Source: Gordonia phthalatica (lineage in GTDB: Bacteria > Actinomycetota > Actinomycetes > Mycobacteriales > Mycobacteriaceae). Taken from it: a stretch of 64,000 nt of DNA. Below are positions 18,301 through 26,412 of the stretch, piece after piece. The stretch covers positions 1,426,001 to 1,490,000 of the forward strand of contig NZ_CP011853.1 in NCBI RefSeq assembly GCF_001305675.1. The letters are read 5' to 3'. Under the pieces are notes generated by a model that saw only the letters and a program-made list of their open reading frames with translations, made no database searches and was not told the DNA's origin. Numbering within the stretch: the stretch's first letter is position 1; every line of letters begins with the position of its first letter. The position numbers were made by a program, and so were the translations under genes.

Positions 18301-18749
18301 ACACCTCTCGACTGTCGGCGACGGAGTTCTTCTACGGCCTGCGGCCGGGTGAGGAACACCGCGTCCGGCTGGGACCAGGCAGCGAGATGCTGGTCGGCAT
18401 CGAAGCCGTCGGCGAACCCGACGACCTGGGACGGCGGACAGTGCTGTTCACTGTGAACGGAACCTTGCGTCCGGTGCTGGTGGAGGACCGGTCCGTCGAG
18501 CCGTCGACCGTCGTCGCCGAACGCGCCGACCGCGGCGACCCGCGCCAGATCGGCGCGCCCTTCGCGGGCGTGGTCACGGTGACGGTCTCCGAGGGGGACT
18601 CCGTCCCCGCCGGCGCGACCATCGGCACCATCGAGGCGATGAAGATGGAGGCCTCGATCACTGCGCCGATCGGCGGCGTCGTCAAGCGGGTGGCCGTCGG
18701 AGGCGTGACGGAGGTGGCGCCGGGGGATCTGCTCGTCGAGATCGGCTGA
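15354..18749 (+). CDS. pyc: Pyruvate carboxylase
   Basis: A 1131-residue single-chain, biotin-dependent pyruvate carboxylase (normal length 1125-1180) forming oxaloacetate from pyruvate, bicarbonate and ATP. Biotin carboxylase covers about residues 1-450 (KILVANRGEIAVR; ATP-grasp loop GGGGRGMRR). The carboxyltransferase barrel starts about residue 525 (TDTTFRDAHQSLLATRLRT) with metal ligands in HVHTHDTAGG. The C-terminal biotinyl domain has EAMKMEAS with biotin lysine 1097. The ATG at 15354 overlaps the prpC stop as ATGA. Its position as the last gene of the prp operon suggests that pyruvate from the methylcitrate cycle is recycled to the oxaloacetate that PrpC consumes. Confidence 0.95.
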   Translation: MSGVAKILVANRGEIAVRAFRAARDLGIGTVAVYPHEDRGSIHRFKADESYQIGTPGHPVKAYLSVEEMIGAALRSGADAVYPGYGFLSENAGLARACAENGVTFIGPAASVLDLTGDKKRSVQAAREAGLPVLAGSAPSSDPDELVEAAANMTFPVFVKAIAGGGGRGMRRVERIGDLADAVTSASREAQTAFGDPTVFLEQAVVEPRHIEVQILADTHGDVVHLYERDCSLQRRHQKVVEIAPAVGLDSAVRERICRDAVAFAQQIGYACAGTVEFLLDQRGQHFFIEMNPRIQVEHTVTEEVVDVDLVSAQLQIAGGASLADLGLSQETITVHGAAMQCRITTEDPADGFRPQTGRVRDYRAPGGAGVRLDGAAALGSEVTGHFDSMLVKLTCRGRDFPTAAARARRALGEFSIRGVTTNIGFLRAVLENEEFLAGGTTTSFIQTHPELLDGHIQGDDVGKLLHYLADVTVNRPHGDAPTSVRPTSKLPAVPTSRLARPPAGSRQQLLELGPEGFARALRNQKAVAITDTTFRDAHQSLLATRLRTSALDAVSRHVAALTPQLWSVECWGGATYDVALRFLREDPWQRLEKLREGMPNICLQMLLRGANTVGYTPYPDDVCRGFVAEAAATGVDVFRIFDALNSVDAMRPAIDAVRETGTAVAQVAMSYSGDLSDPREDLYTLDYYLSLAQRIVDAGAHVLAIKDMAGLLRPRAATALVGALRREFDLPIHVHTHDTAGGQVATYLAAIAAGADAVDAASAPLSGTTSQPSLSAVVAALENGEQDTGLDLGAVCSLEPYWEAVRRVYAPFESGVGAATGRVYEHEIPGGQLSNLRQQAISLGVGHRFEEVEQAYADADRLLGRPIKVTPSSKVVGDLALSLVAQQISAEDFAADPSAHDVPDSVIGFLSGDLGVPAAGWPEPLRTKVLGGRSRTAPSADLAAEDQAVLRRPGPQRRRALDRLLFPGPAEDFTDHRARFGDTSRLSATEFFYGLRPGEEHRVRLGPGSEMLVGIEAVGEPDDLGRRTVLFTVNGTLRPVLVEDRSVEPSTVVAERADRGDPRQIGAPFAGVVTVTVSEGDSVPAGATIGTIEAMKMEASITAPIGGVVKRVAVGGVTEVAPGDLLVEIG

Positions 18750-18770
18750 CCGACGGGGTAGAGATAGAGC

Positions 18771-19376
18771 ATGGACATCACGCGGCAGGAGGCACAGGAG
18801 CGGATCGACGCGTGGACGCGTCGGGTGATCGACAACGACGACGGTCGTCTCCGCGCATCAGCGGTGGCCATCACCGTCGTCCGTCGGGGCGTGGACCGCG
18901 GCATCTACATCGCCCGTCGGCCGAAGTCGCTGCGGAACCACTCGTACCAGTTCGCGCTGCCCGGTGGTCGCCTCGATCCCGGCGAGGACGCGACGCAGGC
19001 GGCGCTGCGCGAACTGCACGAGGAGATCGGTATCGAGCTCGGGGATGAGGCCGTCCTCGGCGTGCTGGACGATTACGAGACTCGGTCGGGCTACCTGATG
19101 ACGCCGATCGTCTGCTGGGTGGACGACGACCCTCCGGTCGCGCCGAGCCCGGCCGAGGTGGACGAGTTGTTCTTCATCACCTTCGATGAACTGCGTCGCC
19201 CGCCGGTCTTCAGTCGGATCCCGGAGTCGCCGCGAACGCTGGTGGCCCTCAACATCGCCGGCGGACGCGTCCACGCGCCGACGGCCGCGGTGATCTACCA
19301 GTTCGCCGAGGTGGTCCTCGCCGGCCGGGACACCCGCGTCCACGACCTGGAGCAGCCGGTCTTCGCCTGGAAGTGA
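18771..19376 (+). CDS. NUDIX hydrolase (CoA-pyrophosphatase-like)
   Basis: A 201-residue NUDIX protein. Residues 66-88 match the NUDIX box GX5EX7REUXEEXGU exactly, with the metal-binding REL-HEE core. The segment preceding it (SYQFALPGGRLDPGE) is like that of the CoA-diphosphatase branch, but this family also includes other nucleotide-diphosphate hydrolases. It starts 21 bases after the pyruvate carboxylase stop, so it may be co-transcribed. It converges on the glutamate-synthase-like gene with a 7-base gap. The exact substrate is uncertain. Confidence 0.85.
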   Translation: MDITRQEAQERIDAWTRRVIDNDDGRLRASAVAITVVRRGVDRGIYIARRPKSLRNHSYQFALPGGRLDPGEDATQAALRELHEEIGIELGDEAVLGVLDDYETRSGYLMTPIVCWVDDDPPVAPSPAEVDELFFITFDELRRPPVFSRIPESPRTLVALNIAGGRVHAPTAAVIYQFAEVVLAGRDTRVHDLEQPVFAWK

Positions 19377-19383
19377 GCCCTCC

Positions 19384-21039
19384 TCACACCGCCAGCGGGT
19401 GGTCGGTGCCGCCGTGCATCGGCGCACGACGCGACGGGTCCGGGACGTGCTCGCTGGTGAGGACGAATGCGTCGGCGCTGGCGAACTCCCAGTCCTGACG
19501 CCACGAGTCGGGGGCGTCGTCGAGCAGGCGGCCGGGCGTGAGCCACTCGTAGATCTCCGCGTACGACTGCGAGGTGTTGGCGGTGACCGTGCGCATCAGC
19601 ATCGACGGGTGCAGGTCGTCGAAGCTCTCCAGGCCCATGGACGCCACGAACTGCTTGGCGTTGTCGACCACGTGGCGCTGAAAGTTGTAGACCCGCTCGG
19701 TCTTGTCGGGGACGTCGAGCGCGCGGGCGCGTCGCGGATCCTGCGTCGCGACGCCGACCGGGCACTTGTTGGTGTGGCACTGCTGCGCTTGGATGCAGCC
19801 GACCGCCATCATCATCGCCCGCGCGGCGAGGGTGAAGTCGGCACCCTGGGCGACCCGCTTGACGATGTCGATGCCGTTGGTGATCTTGCCCGAGGCGCCG
19901 ATCCGGATCTGGTCGCGCAGCCCGGTCCCGACGAGTGCGTTGTGGACGGTCATCAGGCCCTGCGTGAGCGGCATACCGACGTGGTCCTCGAACTCGATCG
20001 GCGCGGCGCCGGTGCCGCCCTCAGAACCGTCGACGATGATGAAGTCCGGTGCGATCCCGGTCTTCCGGACGGCCTTGCAGATCCCGAGGAACTCGCTGCG
20101 GGATCCGACGCAGAGTTTGAAGCCGACGGGTTTGCCGCCGGAGAGCTCCCGCAGCTGTGCGATGAACTCGCACAGCCCGACCGGGGTGTGGAAGGCGCTG
20201 TGCGAGGGCGGTGAGACGACGGTCTTCCCGACCGGGACGCCGCGCATCCGGGCGATCTCCGCGGTCACCTTGGCCCCCGGCATCACACCGCCCAGGCCGG
20301 GTTTCGCACCCTGCGAGAGTTTGATCGAGATGCACTTGACCTGCCGATGGGCCGCCTTCTCCCGGAACTGGTCGGGATCGAACCGGCCGTCGGCGGTGCG
20401 GCAGCCGAAGTAGCCGGTGCCGATCTCCCAGATCAGGTCGCCGCCCGGCCGCAGGTGGTAGGGAGACAGGCCTCCTTCACCGGTGTCGTGCGCGAAACCG
20501 CCCTTGGCGGCGCCGCCGTTCAGTGCGAGGATCGCGTTCGCCGACAGCGAGCCGAAACTCATGGCCGACACGTTGTACATCGCCATGTCGTAGGGCTGCG
20601 TGCAGTCCGGTCCGCCGATGCGGGTGCGCGGGGTGCCCTCGGGAGCGGGCTGCGCCACGATCGAATGCTGCACGTACTCGTAGCCGACGGCGTTCACGTC
20701 GCGCTGCGTGCCGAACGGGTCGACGTCCTTGATGTCCTTGGCCCGCTCGTACAGGGTGGTGCGGGTCTCGCGGTCGTACGGGGTGCCGTCGGTGTCGCGT
20801 TCGATGAAGTACTGCTGGATCTCCGGGCGGATCGATTCCAGCAGGAACCGGAAGTGCCCGAGGATCGGATAGTTCCGGAGAATGCTGTGTCGCGCCTGGA
20901 TCAGGTCGTAGACGCCGACCGCGGAGACCAGTGCGATCGGCACCGTGAGGAACAGCCACCACGGGGAGACGAGGAAGACCAGCAGCAGCGACAGCGCGGC
21001 CACCGCTCCGACACCGAGAACCGACAACCATCGCACCAC
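19384..21039 (-). CDS. Membrane-anchored FMN-binding glutamate-synthase-family protein
   Basis: A 551-residue protein with two N-terminal membrane helices (about residues 3-45), then a cytoplasmic glutamate-synthase-like FMN barrel. It has the glutamate-synthase cysteine cluster in CIQAQQCHTNKCPVG (C-x5-C-x4-C), which in GltB holds a 3Fe-4S cluster, and the FMN/substrate loop DGSEGGTGAAP. It lacks the glutaminase domain, so it is not a complete glutamate synthase; the reaction is unknown. The GTG at 21039 was chosen because GAGGAG lies 6 bases before it; an in-frame GTG at 21081 has no such site. It lies downstream of metE, separated by a terminator hairpin. Confidence 0.87.
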   Translation of the reverse strand: MVRWLSVLGVGAVAALSLLLVFLVSPWWLFLTVPIALVSAVGVYDLIQARHSILRNYPILGHFRFLLESIRPEIQQYFIERDTDGTPYDRETRTTLYERAKDIKDVDPFGTQRDVNAVGYEYVQHSIVAQPAPEGTPRTRIGGPDCTQPYDMAMYNVSAMSFGSLSANAILALNGGAAKGGFAHDTGEGGLSPYHLRPGGDLIWEIGTGYFGCRTADGRFDPDQFREKAAHRQVKCISIKLSQGAKPGLGGVMPGAKVTAEIARMRGVPVGKTVVSPPSHSAFHTPVGLCEFIAQLRELSGGKPVGFKLCVGSRSEFLGICKAVRKTGIAPDFIIVDGSEGGTGAAPIEFEDHVGMPLTQGLMTVHNALVGTGLRDQIRIGASGKITNGIDIVKRVAQGADFTLAARAMMMAVGCIQAQQCHTNKCPVGVATQDPRRARALDVPDKTERVYNFQRHVVDNAKQFVASMGLESFDDLHPSMLMRTVTANTSQSYAEIYEWLTPGRLLDDAPDSWRQDWEFASADAFVLTSEHVPDPSRRAPMHGGTDHPLAV

Positions 21040-21109
21040 TGCACTCTCCTCACCGTCGACGGGGGACTTCGTGACTCCCACAGTAGGTCGGCAACCGGTG
21101 TGAAGCAGG

Positions 21110-21141
21110 GGTTCCCGCTCGCACGACGGCGAGCGGGAACC
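21110..21141 (-). terminator. Hairpin terminator after metE
   Basis: A perfect 13-bp stem (21110-21122 with 21129-21141) with a 6-base loop lies 16 bases beyond the metE stop on the minus strand. It has no T-run. Confidence 0.8.
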
Positions 21142-21156
21142 ACGGGAATCGCCGGG

Positions 21157-23463
21157 TCAGCCGACGTGCGCGACGGCCTCCTGGCGGACCAGCAGCGCAG
21201 CGGTCACCATCCGCTTGAGGGCCACCGTCACCTCCTCGGTGCGCCGCGTCTTCAGACCGCAGTCGGGGTTCACCCACAAGCGGTTCGCCGACACCGCGCC
21301 GAGCGCCTCGCGCAGGGACGCGGTGATCTCGTCGGTGCCGGGCACGCGCGGGGAGTGGATGTCGTACACGCCGGGACCCACCTGATTCGCGAACCCGGCC
21401 TCGTCGAGGTCGTGCAGGACCTCCATGTGCGAGCGCGCCGCCTCGATCGACGTGACGTCGGCGTCCAACGCGGCGATCGCCCCGATCACCTCGCCGAACT
21501 CCGAGTAGCACAGGTGAGTGTGGATCTGGGTGGCCTCGGCGACGCCGCCGGTCGCGATGCGGAACGACGTGACCGCCCAGTCGAGGTAGGCCTCGCGGTC
21601 GGCGGCCCGCAGCGGCAGGAGCTCGCGGAGAGCGGGTTCGTCGACCTGGATGATCGGCACGCCCGCACGCTCCAGATCGACGGTCTCGTCGCGGATGGCC
21701 AGAGCCACCTGCTGCGCGGTCTGCGCCTGCGGCTGGTCGTCGCGGACGAACGACCACGCGAGGATCGTGACCGGCCCGGTCAGCATGCCCTTGACCGGGC
21801 GGTTGGTCAGCGACTGCGCGTAGGTGATCCATCCGACCGTCATCGGCGTGGGGCGCGCGACGTCGCCGAACAGGATCGGCGGCCGCACACAGCGCGACCC
21901 GTACGACTGCACCCAGCCGTTGGCCGTCGCGAAGAAACCGTCGAGCTGTTCGGCGAAGTACTGCACCATGTCGTTGCGTTCCGGCTCGCCGTGGACGAGG
22001 ACGTCGAGGCCCACCTTCTCCTGCAGCGCGATCACATCGGCGATCTCCCGCTGCATCCGATCGCGGTACTCGGTGGTGCCGATGGAACCGGCGCGCAGTG
22101 CGGAGCGCGCCTTACGGATCTCCACGGTCTGCGGGTACGAGCCGATGGTGGTCGTCGGCAACAACGGCAGATTCAGGGCGGCGTCCTGCTTCGCTCGGCG
22201 GATCGACGCCGTGGTGCGCGTCCAGTCGGCGGGCTCCAACGCGTCCAATCGTTCGCGGACCGCCGCGACGTTCAGTCGGGGGTCGGTGGCGCGGGTCGCG
22301 AGTGCGGCTCGCGAGGCCTCGAACTGCGGCGCCTGATCCGCTGCACCGTGCACCAGGGCGCGCGACAGGGCCGCGACCTCGGCGAACTTCTCGTCGGCGA
22401 ACGCCAGCCAGCCGGCCAGCGTGGAGTCGAGCTGTGACTCGCCGCGCAGGGTGTACGGCACATGCAGTGTGGAGCACGACGTCGACACGGCCAGCGTGCC
22501 GACGTGCTCGCGCAGTGACTGCAGTGTCGCGAGCGCCCGGTCGAGGTCGGTGCGCCACACGTTGCGGCCGTCCACCACCCCGGCGACGACCAGCTTCTCG
22601 CCCAGCCCGGCGGCGAGCACCGAGTCGACACCGCCCGCGACCAGGTCCACACCGACCGCGTCGACCTCGGTGCGGGCGAGTGCGGCGAGACGGTCGCCCG
22701 CGTCGCCGAAGTAGGTCTGCACCAGCAGGCGGGGCCGCGAGGGCACCGCGCCGAGCCGACCGTAGACGCGCTCGGCGAGCTCGGTGAGCCCCTCGGCCTG
22801 ATCAGTCACCAGCGTCGGCTCGTCGATCTGCACCCACTCCGCGCCGGCGTCGGCCAGCTGTGCGAGCAGATCCTCGTAGAGGGGGAGCAGGTCGTCGATG
22901 CGCGTCAACGGGGCATCCGCGCCGTGGACGGCCTTCGACAGGGCGAGGAAGGTGATCGGTCCGATCACCACGGCGCGTGCCGGGACCCCGATCGACCGTG
23001 CTCGAGTCACGTCGGCGAGCACCGTGCTCGCGTCGAGAGCGAACGAGGTCGTGGGTCCGATCTCGGGGACCAGGTAGTGGTAGTTGGTGTCGAACCACTT
23101 GGTCATCTCCAGCGGTGCCACCAGGTCGTTGCCGCGGGCGGCCGCGAAGTACCGGTCCAGCGGGTCGCTGATCGTCGCGACCCGCTCCGGCAGGGCGCCG
23201 AGCATCGCGGCAGTGTCGAGCATCTGATCGTAATACGAGAACGTGGTGACCGGAACCGAGTCGAAACCGGCCTGTACCAGCTGGTTCCAACTGTCCCGCT
23301 TGATACCGTCGGCCACCGTCTCCAGGGCGGCGGCGTCGATGCGTCCGGCCCAGTACGCCTCGACGGCGCGCTTGAGTTCACGGTTGGCGCCGATCCGGGC
23401 GACGCCGGGGACGGTCGCGTGGAAGGCTGCGGTGGTGGTGGTGTGGGTCTCGTCGTCAGACAT
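21157..23463 (-). CDS. metE: Cobalamin-independent methionine synthase
   Basis: A 768-residue MetE that transfers a methyl group from methyl-tetrahydrofolate (polyglutamate) to homocysteine. The zinc-site segments HTHLCYSEF and NPDCGLKTR are present in the C-terminal barrel, along with VLVHGEPERNDMVQYF. The ATG at 23463 was chosen because AGGAG lies upstream; the in-frame ATG at 23484 has none. A cobalamin riboswitch precedes it, so it should be silenced when vitamin B12 is available and the B12-dependent MetH can work. In M. tuberculosis, metE (Rv1133c) likewise lies near prpD/prpC and has such a riboswitch. Confidence 0.97.
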   Translation of the reverse strand: MSDDETHTTTTAAFHATVPGVARIGANRELKRAVEAYWAGRIDAAALETVADGIKRDSWNQLVQAGFDSVPVTTFSYYDQMLDTAAMLGALPERVATISDPLDRYFAAARGNDLVAPLEMTKWFDTNYHYLVPEIGPTTSFALDASTVLADVTRARSIGVPARAVVIGPITFLALSKAVHGADAPLTRIDDLLPLYEDLLAQLADAGAEWVQIDEPTLVTDQAEGLTELAERVYGRLGAVPSRPRLLVQTYFGDAGDRLAALARTEVDAVGVDLVAGGVDSVLAAGLGEKLVVAGVVDGRNVWRTDLDRALATLQSLREHVGTLAVSTSCSTLHVPYTLRGESQLDSTLAGWLAFADEKFAEVAALSRALVHGAADQAPQFEASRAALATRATDPRLNVAAVRERLDALEPADWTRTTASIRRAKQDAALNLPLLPTTTIGSYPQTVEIRKARSALRAGSIGTTEYRDRMQREIADVIALQEKVGLDVLVHGEPERNDMVQYFAEQLDGFFATANGWVQSYGSRCVRPPILFGDVARPTPMTVGWITYAQSLTNRPVKGMLTGPVTILAWSFVRDDQPQAQTAQQVALAIRDETVDLERAGVPIIQVDEPALRELLPLRAADREAYLDWAVTSFRIATGGVAEATQIHTHLCYSEFGEVIGAIAALDADVTSIEAARSHMEVLHDLDEAGFANQVGPGVYDIHSPRVPGTDEITASLREALGAVSANRLWVNPDCGLKTRRTEEVTVALKRMVTAALLVRQEAVAHVG

Positions 23464-23544
23464 GACTGTTCTTCTCTCCTGCATGAGTGTTCGTCGCGGC
23501 CGTCACCCGGTTCCACGAGGTGGGCGACCATCGGATGCGGCGCA

Positions 23545-23775
23545 TCCGATGCAGCAGGCAGGTCTTCGGGCTCGTCGGCGTGCGAGCCAGGAATGGAGCC
23601 CGCTTCTACTGGCCGTCGCTTCCCGGCGGCCGCCGTGCGGCGGGCTCGTCCAGTGCGTGTGACGGCGGTCGTTCCGACATACCGCTGCGGGTCAGCTCCG
23701 GAGTCTCACCGGATTCCCTCTTCGCGGGCAGCCACCGTCGTTCAGCGGTGTCTGCGCGTCGACGCCCGGAGACGA
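23545..23775 (-). promoter_or_regulatory. Cobalamin (B12) riboswitch upstream of metE
   Basis: On the minus strand the leader has the conserved core GGGAATCCGGTGAGACTCCG (near 23699-23718), continuing into GAGCTGACCCGC, and the B12 box AGCCCGAAGACCTGCC (23557-23572). The order and spacing fit the adenosylcobalamin class. A hairpin (arms 23529-23537 and 23543-23551) follows directly but has no T-run, so I infer control of translation, or Rho-type termination, instead of an intrinsic terminator. ATGCAG next to the metE ribosome binding site (23479-23484) can pair with CTGCAT just past the B12 box (23549-23554). The outer ends of the aptamer are approximate. Confidence 0.93.
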
Positions 23776-23856
23776 GAAGCAGGGGCTCCATAGTGATCTC
23801 GGCCGGGCGAACCAGTTGCAGTTCCGATGGTAGGGGAACGAGTAGAATCGGGCATC

Positions 23857-24441
23857 ATGGCGATCGGCAATGATTTTAATTCTGTGAAATCAGCGGCGCC
23901 CATCGCAGGAATCGTTCTCGTCGCCCGAGGTGACGAACGTGTTCCCGCAGGTGAGAACGATATTCCGGCGGCCGCACTGTTGATGTCCCGCGTGTCAAGT
24001 CTCGGGGCGGGCGGATGCGAAGAGGTGTACGTCGCGCTCGGCTCGAGAGTGGTGCGGGCCCCGCAGACGTCGTCGACGACGCTGTACCTGCCCGAGTGGT
24101 TCGACAGCCTCGACTCCTGCACCAGCGCTGCACTGGACTTCGTCGACGAGCACCCGAGGCTGTCGGGAGCGGTGCTGCAGACCCTCGACAGTCCGGACGC
24201 GGGAGAGGTCGCTGTCGCACGCGTCATCGAGGCGGCGGGCGACGATCCAGCGGTCATCTGCCGCGCGGCGTTCGGCGGCCGCCCGGGACAGCCGGTGTAC
24301 CTTGGCGCCGACCGCATTCGTCATGCGATCGAGCGGATGGGGGCCGGGCTCACTGCGATCCACTATCTGATCGAGAACCGCGACGACGTCCGCATCGTCG
24401 ACTGCACCGACCTCGGGAACCCGGTGGAGTCCAACCTCTGA
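23857..24441 (+). CDS. MobA-like nucleotidyltransferase-fold protein, degenerate active site
   Basis: A protein of about 194 residues whose C-terminal half follows the MobA/NTP_transf_3 pattern: GRPGQPVYLGADRIRHAIER, then a hydrophobic strand and a final VDCTDLGNPVESNL like the VDxDTPED ending. The N-terminal nucleotide loop, normally LAAGxGxRMG-x-K, reads LVARGDERVPAGEN and has lost most glycines and the lysine, so catalysis is doubtful. The first codons are AT-rich for this genome. The start is uncertain: ATG 23857 has TAGAAT 8 bases upstream (possible leaderless mRNA); an in-frame ATG lies at 23827. It is divergent from the metE riboswitch leader. Function not known. Confidence 0.65.
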   Translation: MAIGNDFNSVKSAAPIAGIVLVARGDERVPAGENDIPAAALLMSRVSSLGAGGCEEVYVALGSRVVRAPQTSSTTLYLPEWFDSLDSCTSAALDFVDEHPRLSGAVLQTLDSPDAGEVAVARVIEAAGDDPAVICRAAFGGRPGQPVYLGADRIRHAIERMGAGLTAIHYLIENRDDVRIVDCTDLGNPVESNL

Positions 24442-24598
24442 TCGCCCTCGTGCGGCGGCGCAGATCACAGTTCCCCGCTCGATAGAATCGAGTGTTTTCA
24501 GCGGGCACATCGGTCACCGCCGGTCGCGCCGCTGTCATCCAGCCGGTCCCGACGCTCACCGTTGCGCGGGAGACCGGCGCAGACCAGGGGAGATCCTC

Positions 24599-25978
24599 GT
24601 GACCGGCATGAATCGGGAACTGAAACGCGGCCTCAGTGCCCGGCACATCCGCTTCATCGCTCTCGGGTCGGCCATCGGCACCGGACTGTTCTACGGGTCG
24701 GCCGAAGCCATCCAGAAGGCGGGACCCTCGGTCCTCATCGCCTACCTGATCGGCGGCGCGATCATCTACCTGGTGCTCCGTGCCCTCGGTGAACTGTCGG
24801 TGCGACGACCCGTCGCAGGCTCGTTCGGCGACTTCGCCACCGAGAACATCGGCCCCCTCGCAGGCTTCCTGACCGGGTGGACGTTCATCTTCGAGATGAT
24901 CGTCGTCTGCCTCGCGGACGTGACCGCATTCGGCGTCTACATGGGATTCTGGTTCCCGGATGTGCCGCGATGGGTGTGGGTGCTGGCGGTCGTCTTCTTC
25001 ATCGGCGCGGTGAACCTGTTCAGCGTCAAGGTCTTCGGCGAGATGGAGTTCTGGTTCACGCTGGTCAAGGTCACGGCCATCATCGCCATGATCGCCGGTG
25101 GCACCGCCATCCTGATCTGGGGTTTCGGCGCCCACGACGCCGACAGCGGGATCACGAACCTGTGGGCGACCGACGGCGGCTTCATGCCGAACGGCATCGG
25201 GGGCCTCCTCGCCAGCTTCGCCGTCGTGATGTTCGCCTTCGGCGGCAGCGAGATCATCGGCATCACCGCGGGCGAGGCCGAGGACCCGAGCACCACCATC
25301 CCGCAGGCAGTCAACACCGTCCCCGTCCGAATCCTGCTGTTCTACGTGTGCTCGCTGTTCGTGATCATGGCGATCATCCCCTGGAACCAGATCAGCGGGG
25401 ACAGCAGTCCCTTCGTGCAGATCTTCGAGAGCCTCGGCGTGGGACCCGCCGCCACGGTGCTGAACATCGTCGTCATCACCGCGGCGCTCTCGGCGATCAA
25501 CAGCGATGTCTTCGGCGCCGGCCGCATGATGTACGGACTGGCACTGCAGGGTCAGGCTCCGGCGGTCCTGCGCCGGGTGTCGCGCAACGGGGTCCCGTGG
25601 TTCACCGTCGCGATCATGGTGGTCGCGCTGCTGATCGCGGTGGTCCTGAACGCGGTCATCCCCGAATCGGTGTTCCTGATCATCGCGTCGATCGCGACCT
25701 TCGCCACCATCTTCGTGTGGGGGATGATCCTGCTGTCGCAGTACCGGTCGCGCCGCGCGATGAGTGCGCAGGAACAGCGTGAGCTGACCTTCGGCGTGCC
25801 GTTCTGGCCCTACGGCCAGCAGCTCGCGATGGCCTTCCTCGCCTTCGTCGCACTGCTGGTGGCGTGGGACCCCGACACCCGCGTCGCCTTCGCCGTGGGT
25901 GCGGGCTGGCTGCTCCTGCTGGTCGTCGCCTACTACTGGTTCGTGGTGCGCGGCACCTCAGCGGCCCGGCAGCGCTGA
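24599..25978 (+). CDS. Amino-acid permease, ProY-like
   Basis: A 459-residue APC-superfamily permease with about 12 membrane helices. The start (LKRGLSARHIRFIALGSAIG) and the segment FAFGGSEIIGITAGEAEDP are very close to E. coli ProY and related amino-acid permeases. Proline is therefore a plausible substrate, and the window also holds putA and putP, but histidine or another amino acid cannot be excluded. The GTG at 24599 has GGGGAG 8 bases upstream; the in-frame ATG at 24608 is less likely. TAGAAT in 24484-24489 is a possible -10 box. The 3' end overlaps the next, convergent gene by 21 bases. Confidence 0.85.
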   Translation: MTGMNRELKRGLSARHIRFIALGSAIGTGLFYGSAEAIQKAGPSVLIAYLIGGAIIYLVLRALGELSVRRPVAGSFGDFATENIGPLAGFLTGWTFIFEMIVVCLADVTAFGVYMGFWFPDVPRWVWVLAVVFFIGAVNLFSVKVFGEMEFWFTLVKVTAIIAMIAGGTAILIWGFGAHDADSGITNLWATDGGFMPNGIGGLLASFAVVMFAFGGSEIIGITAGEAEDPSTTIPQAVNTVPVRILLFYVCSLFVIMAIIPWNQISGDSSPFVQIFESLGVGPAATVLNIVVITAALSAINSDVFGAGRMMYGLALQGQAPAVLRRVSRNGVPWFTVAIMVVALLIAVVLNAVIPESVFLIIASIATFATIFVWGMILLSQYRSRRAMSAQEQRELTFGVPFWPYGQQLAMAFLAFVALLVAWDPDTRVAFAVGAGWLLLLVVAYYWFVVRGTSAARQR

Positions 25979-26314
25979 CCGCAGGGGAGCGGGCTCCACG
26001 CCCAGCAGGGCCGCCGCGCAGCGCGTCGCCGGGTCGACGGCCGCAGACAGCGCCTCGTCGAAGCCCTCGCGTGCGAGACCCGTCGTGTCACCGTCGGCGT
26101 CGACCCCGATCAGCGCCGCCAGCTCTCCGGTCGTCGGCACGCACACGGCCCACGTCAGCGCAGACTCGTCGGCCCACCCGGCATCGGTGGTCGCGACGTA
26201 CTCGGCGGGCCGGTCGACGCCCAGCAGCGTCAACGCGGGCACGTCCGACAGTCGGTCGTCGTCGCGCAGGGCACGCAGGTACCAGGCGCCGGCATTGACT
26301 TCGACAGCTTCCAC
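25958..26314 (-). CDS. Small uncharacterised protein
   Basis: A 118-residue protein that I do not recognise with certainty. The N-terminus (NAGAWYLRALRDDD) and the strand ALTWAVCVPTTGELAALIGV recall the opening of GNAT acetyltransferases, but the acetyl-CoA loop is missing, so it would be a truncated or degenerate member. The GTG at 26314 is supported by GAAGGAG 8 bases upstream. It lies downstream of accA3, beyond a hairpin at 26339-26383. Its last codons overlap the end of the permease gene on the other strand. Confidence 0.6.
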   Translation of the reverse strand: MEAVEVNAGAWYLRALRDDDRLSDVPALTLLGVDRPAEYVATTDAGWADESALTWAVCVPTTGELAALIGVDADGDTTGLAREGFDEALSAAVDPATRCAAALLGVEPAPLRSALPGR

Positions 26315-26338
26315 AGGCAGAACTCCTTCAGATACGAC

Positions 26339-26383
26339 TGTGCCGTACTCCGCGACCCCGATCGGGGCACGGAATACGGCACA
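26339..26383 (-). terminator. Hairpin terminator after accA3
   Basis: Arms 26339-26352 and 26370-26383 pair over 14 bases with one G-T pair, and an inner palindrome (26356-26367) fills the loop. It starts 30 bases past the accA3 stop. Confidence 0.75.
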
Positions 26384-26412
26384 GGTTCAGATTCGCGGCG
26401 AGGCCGCCGGGA

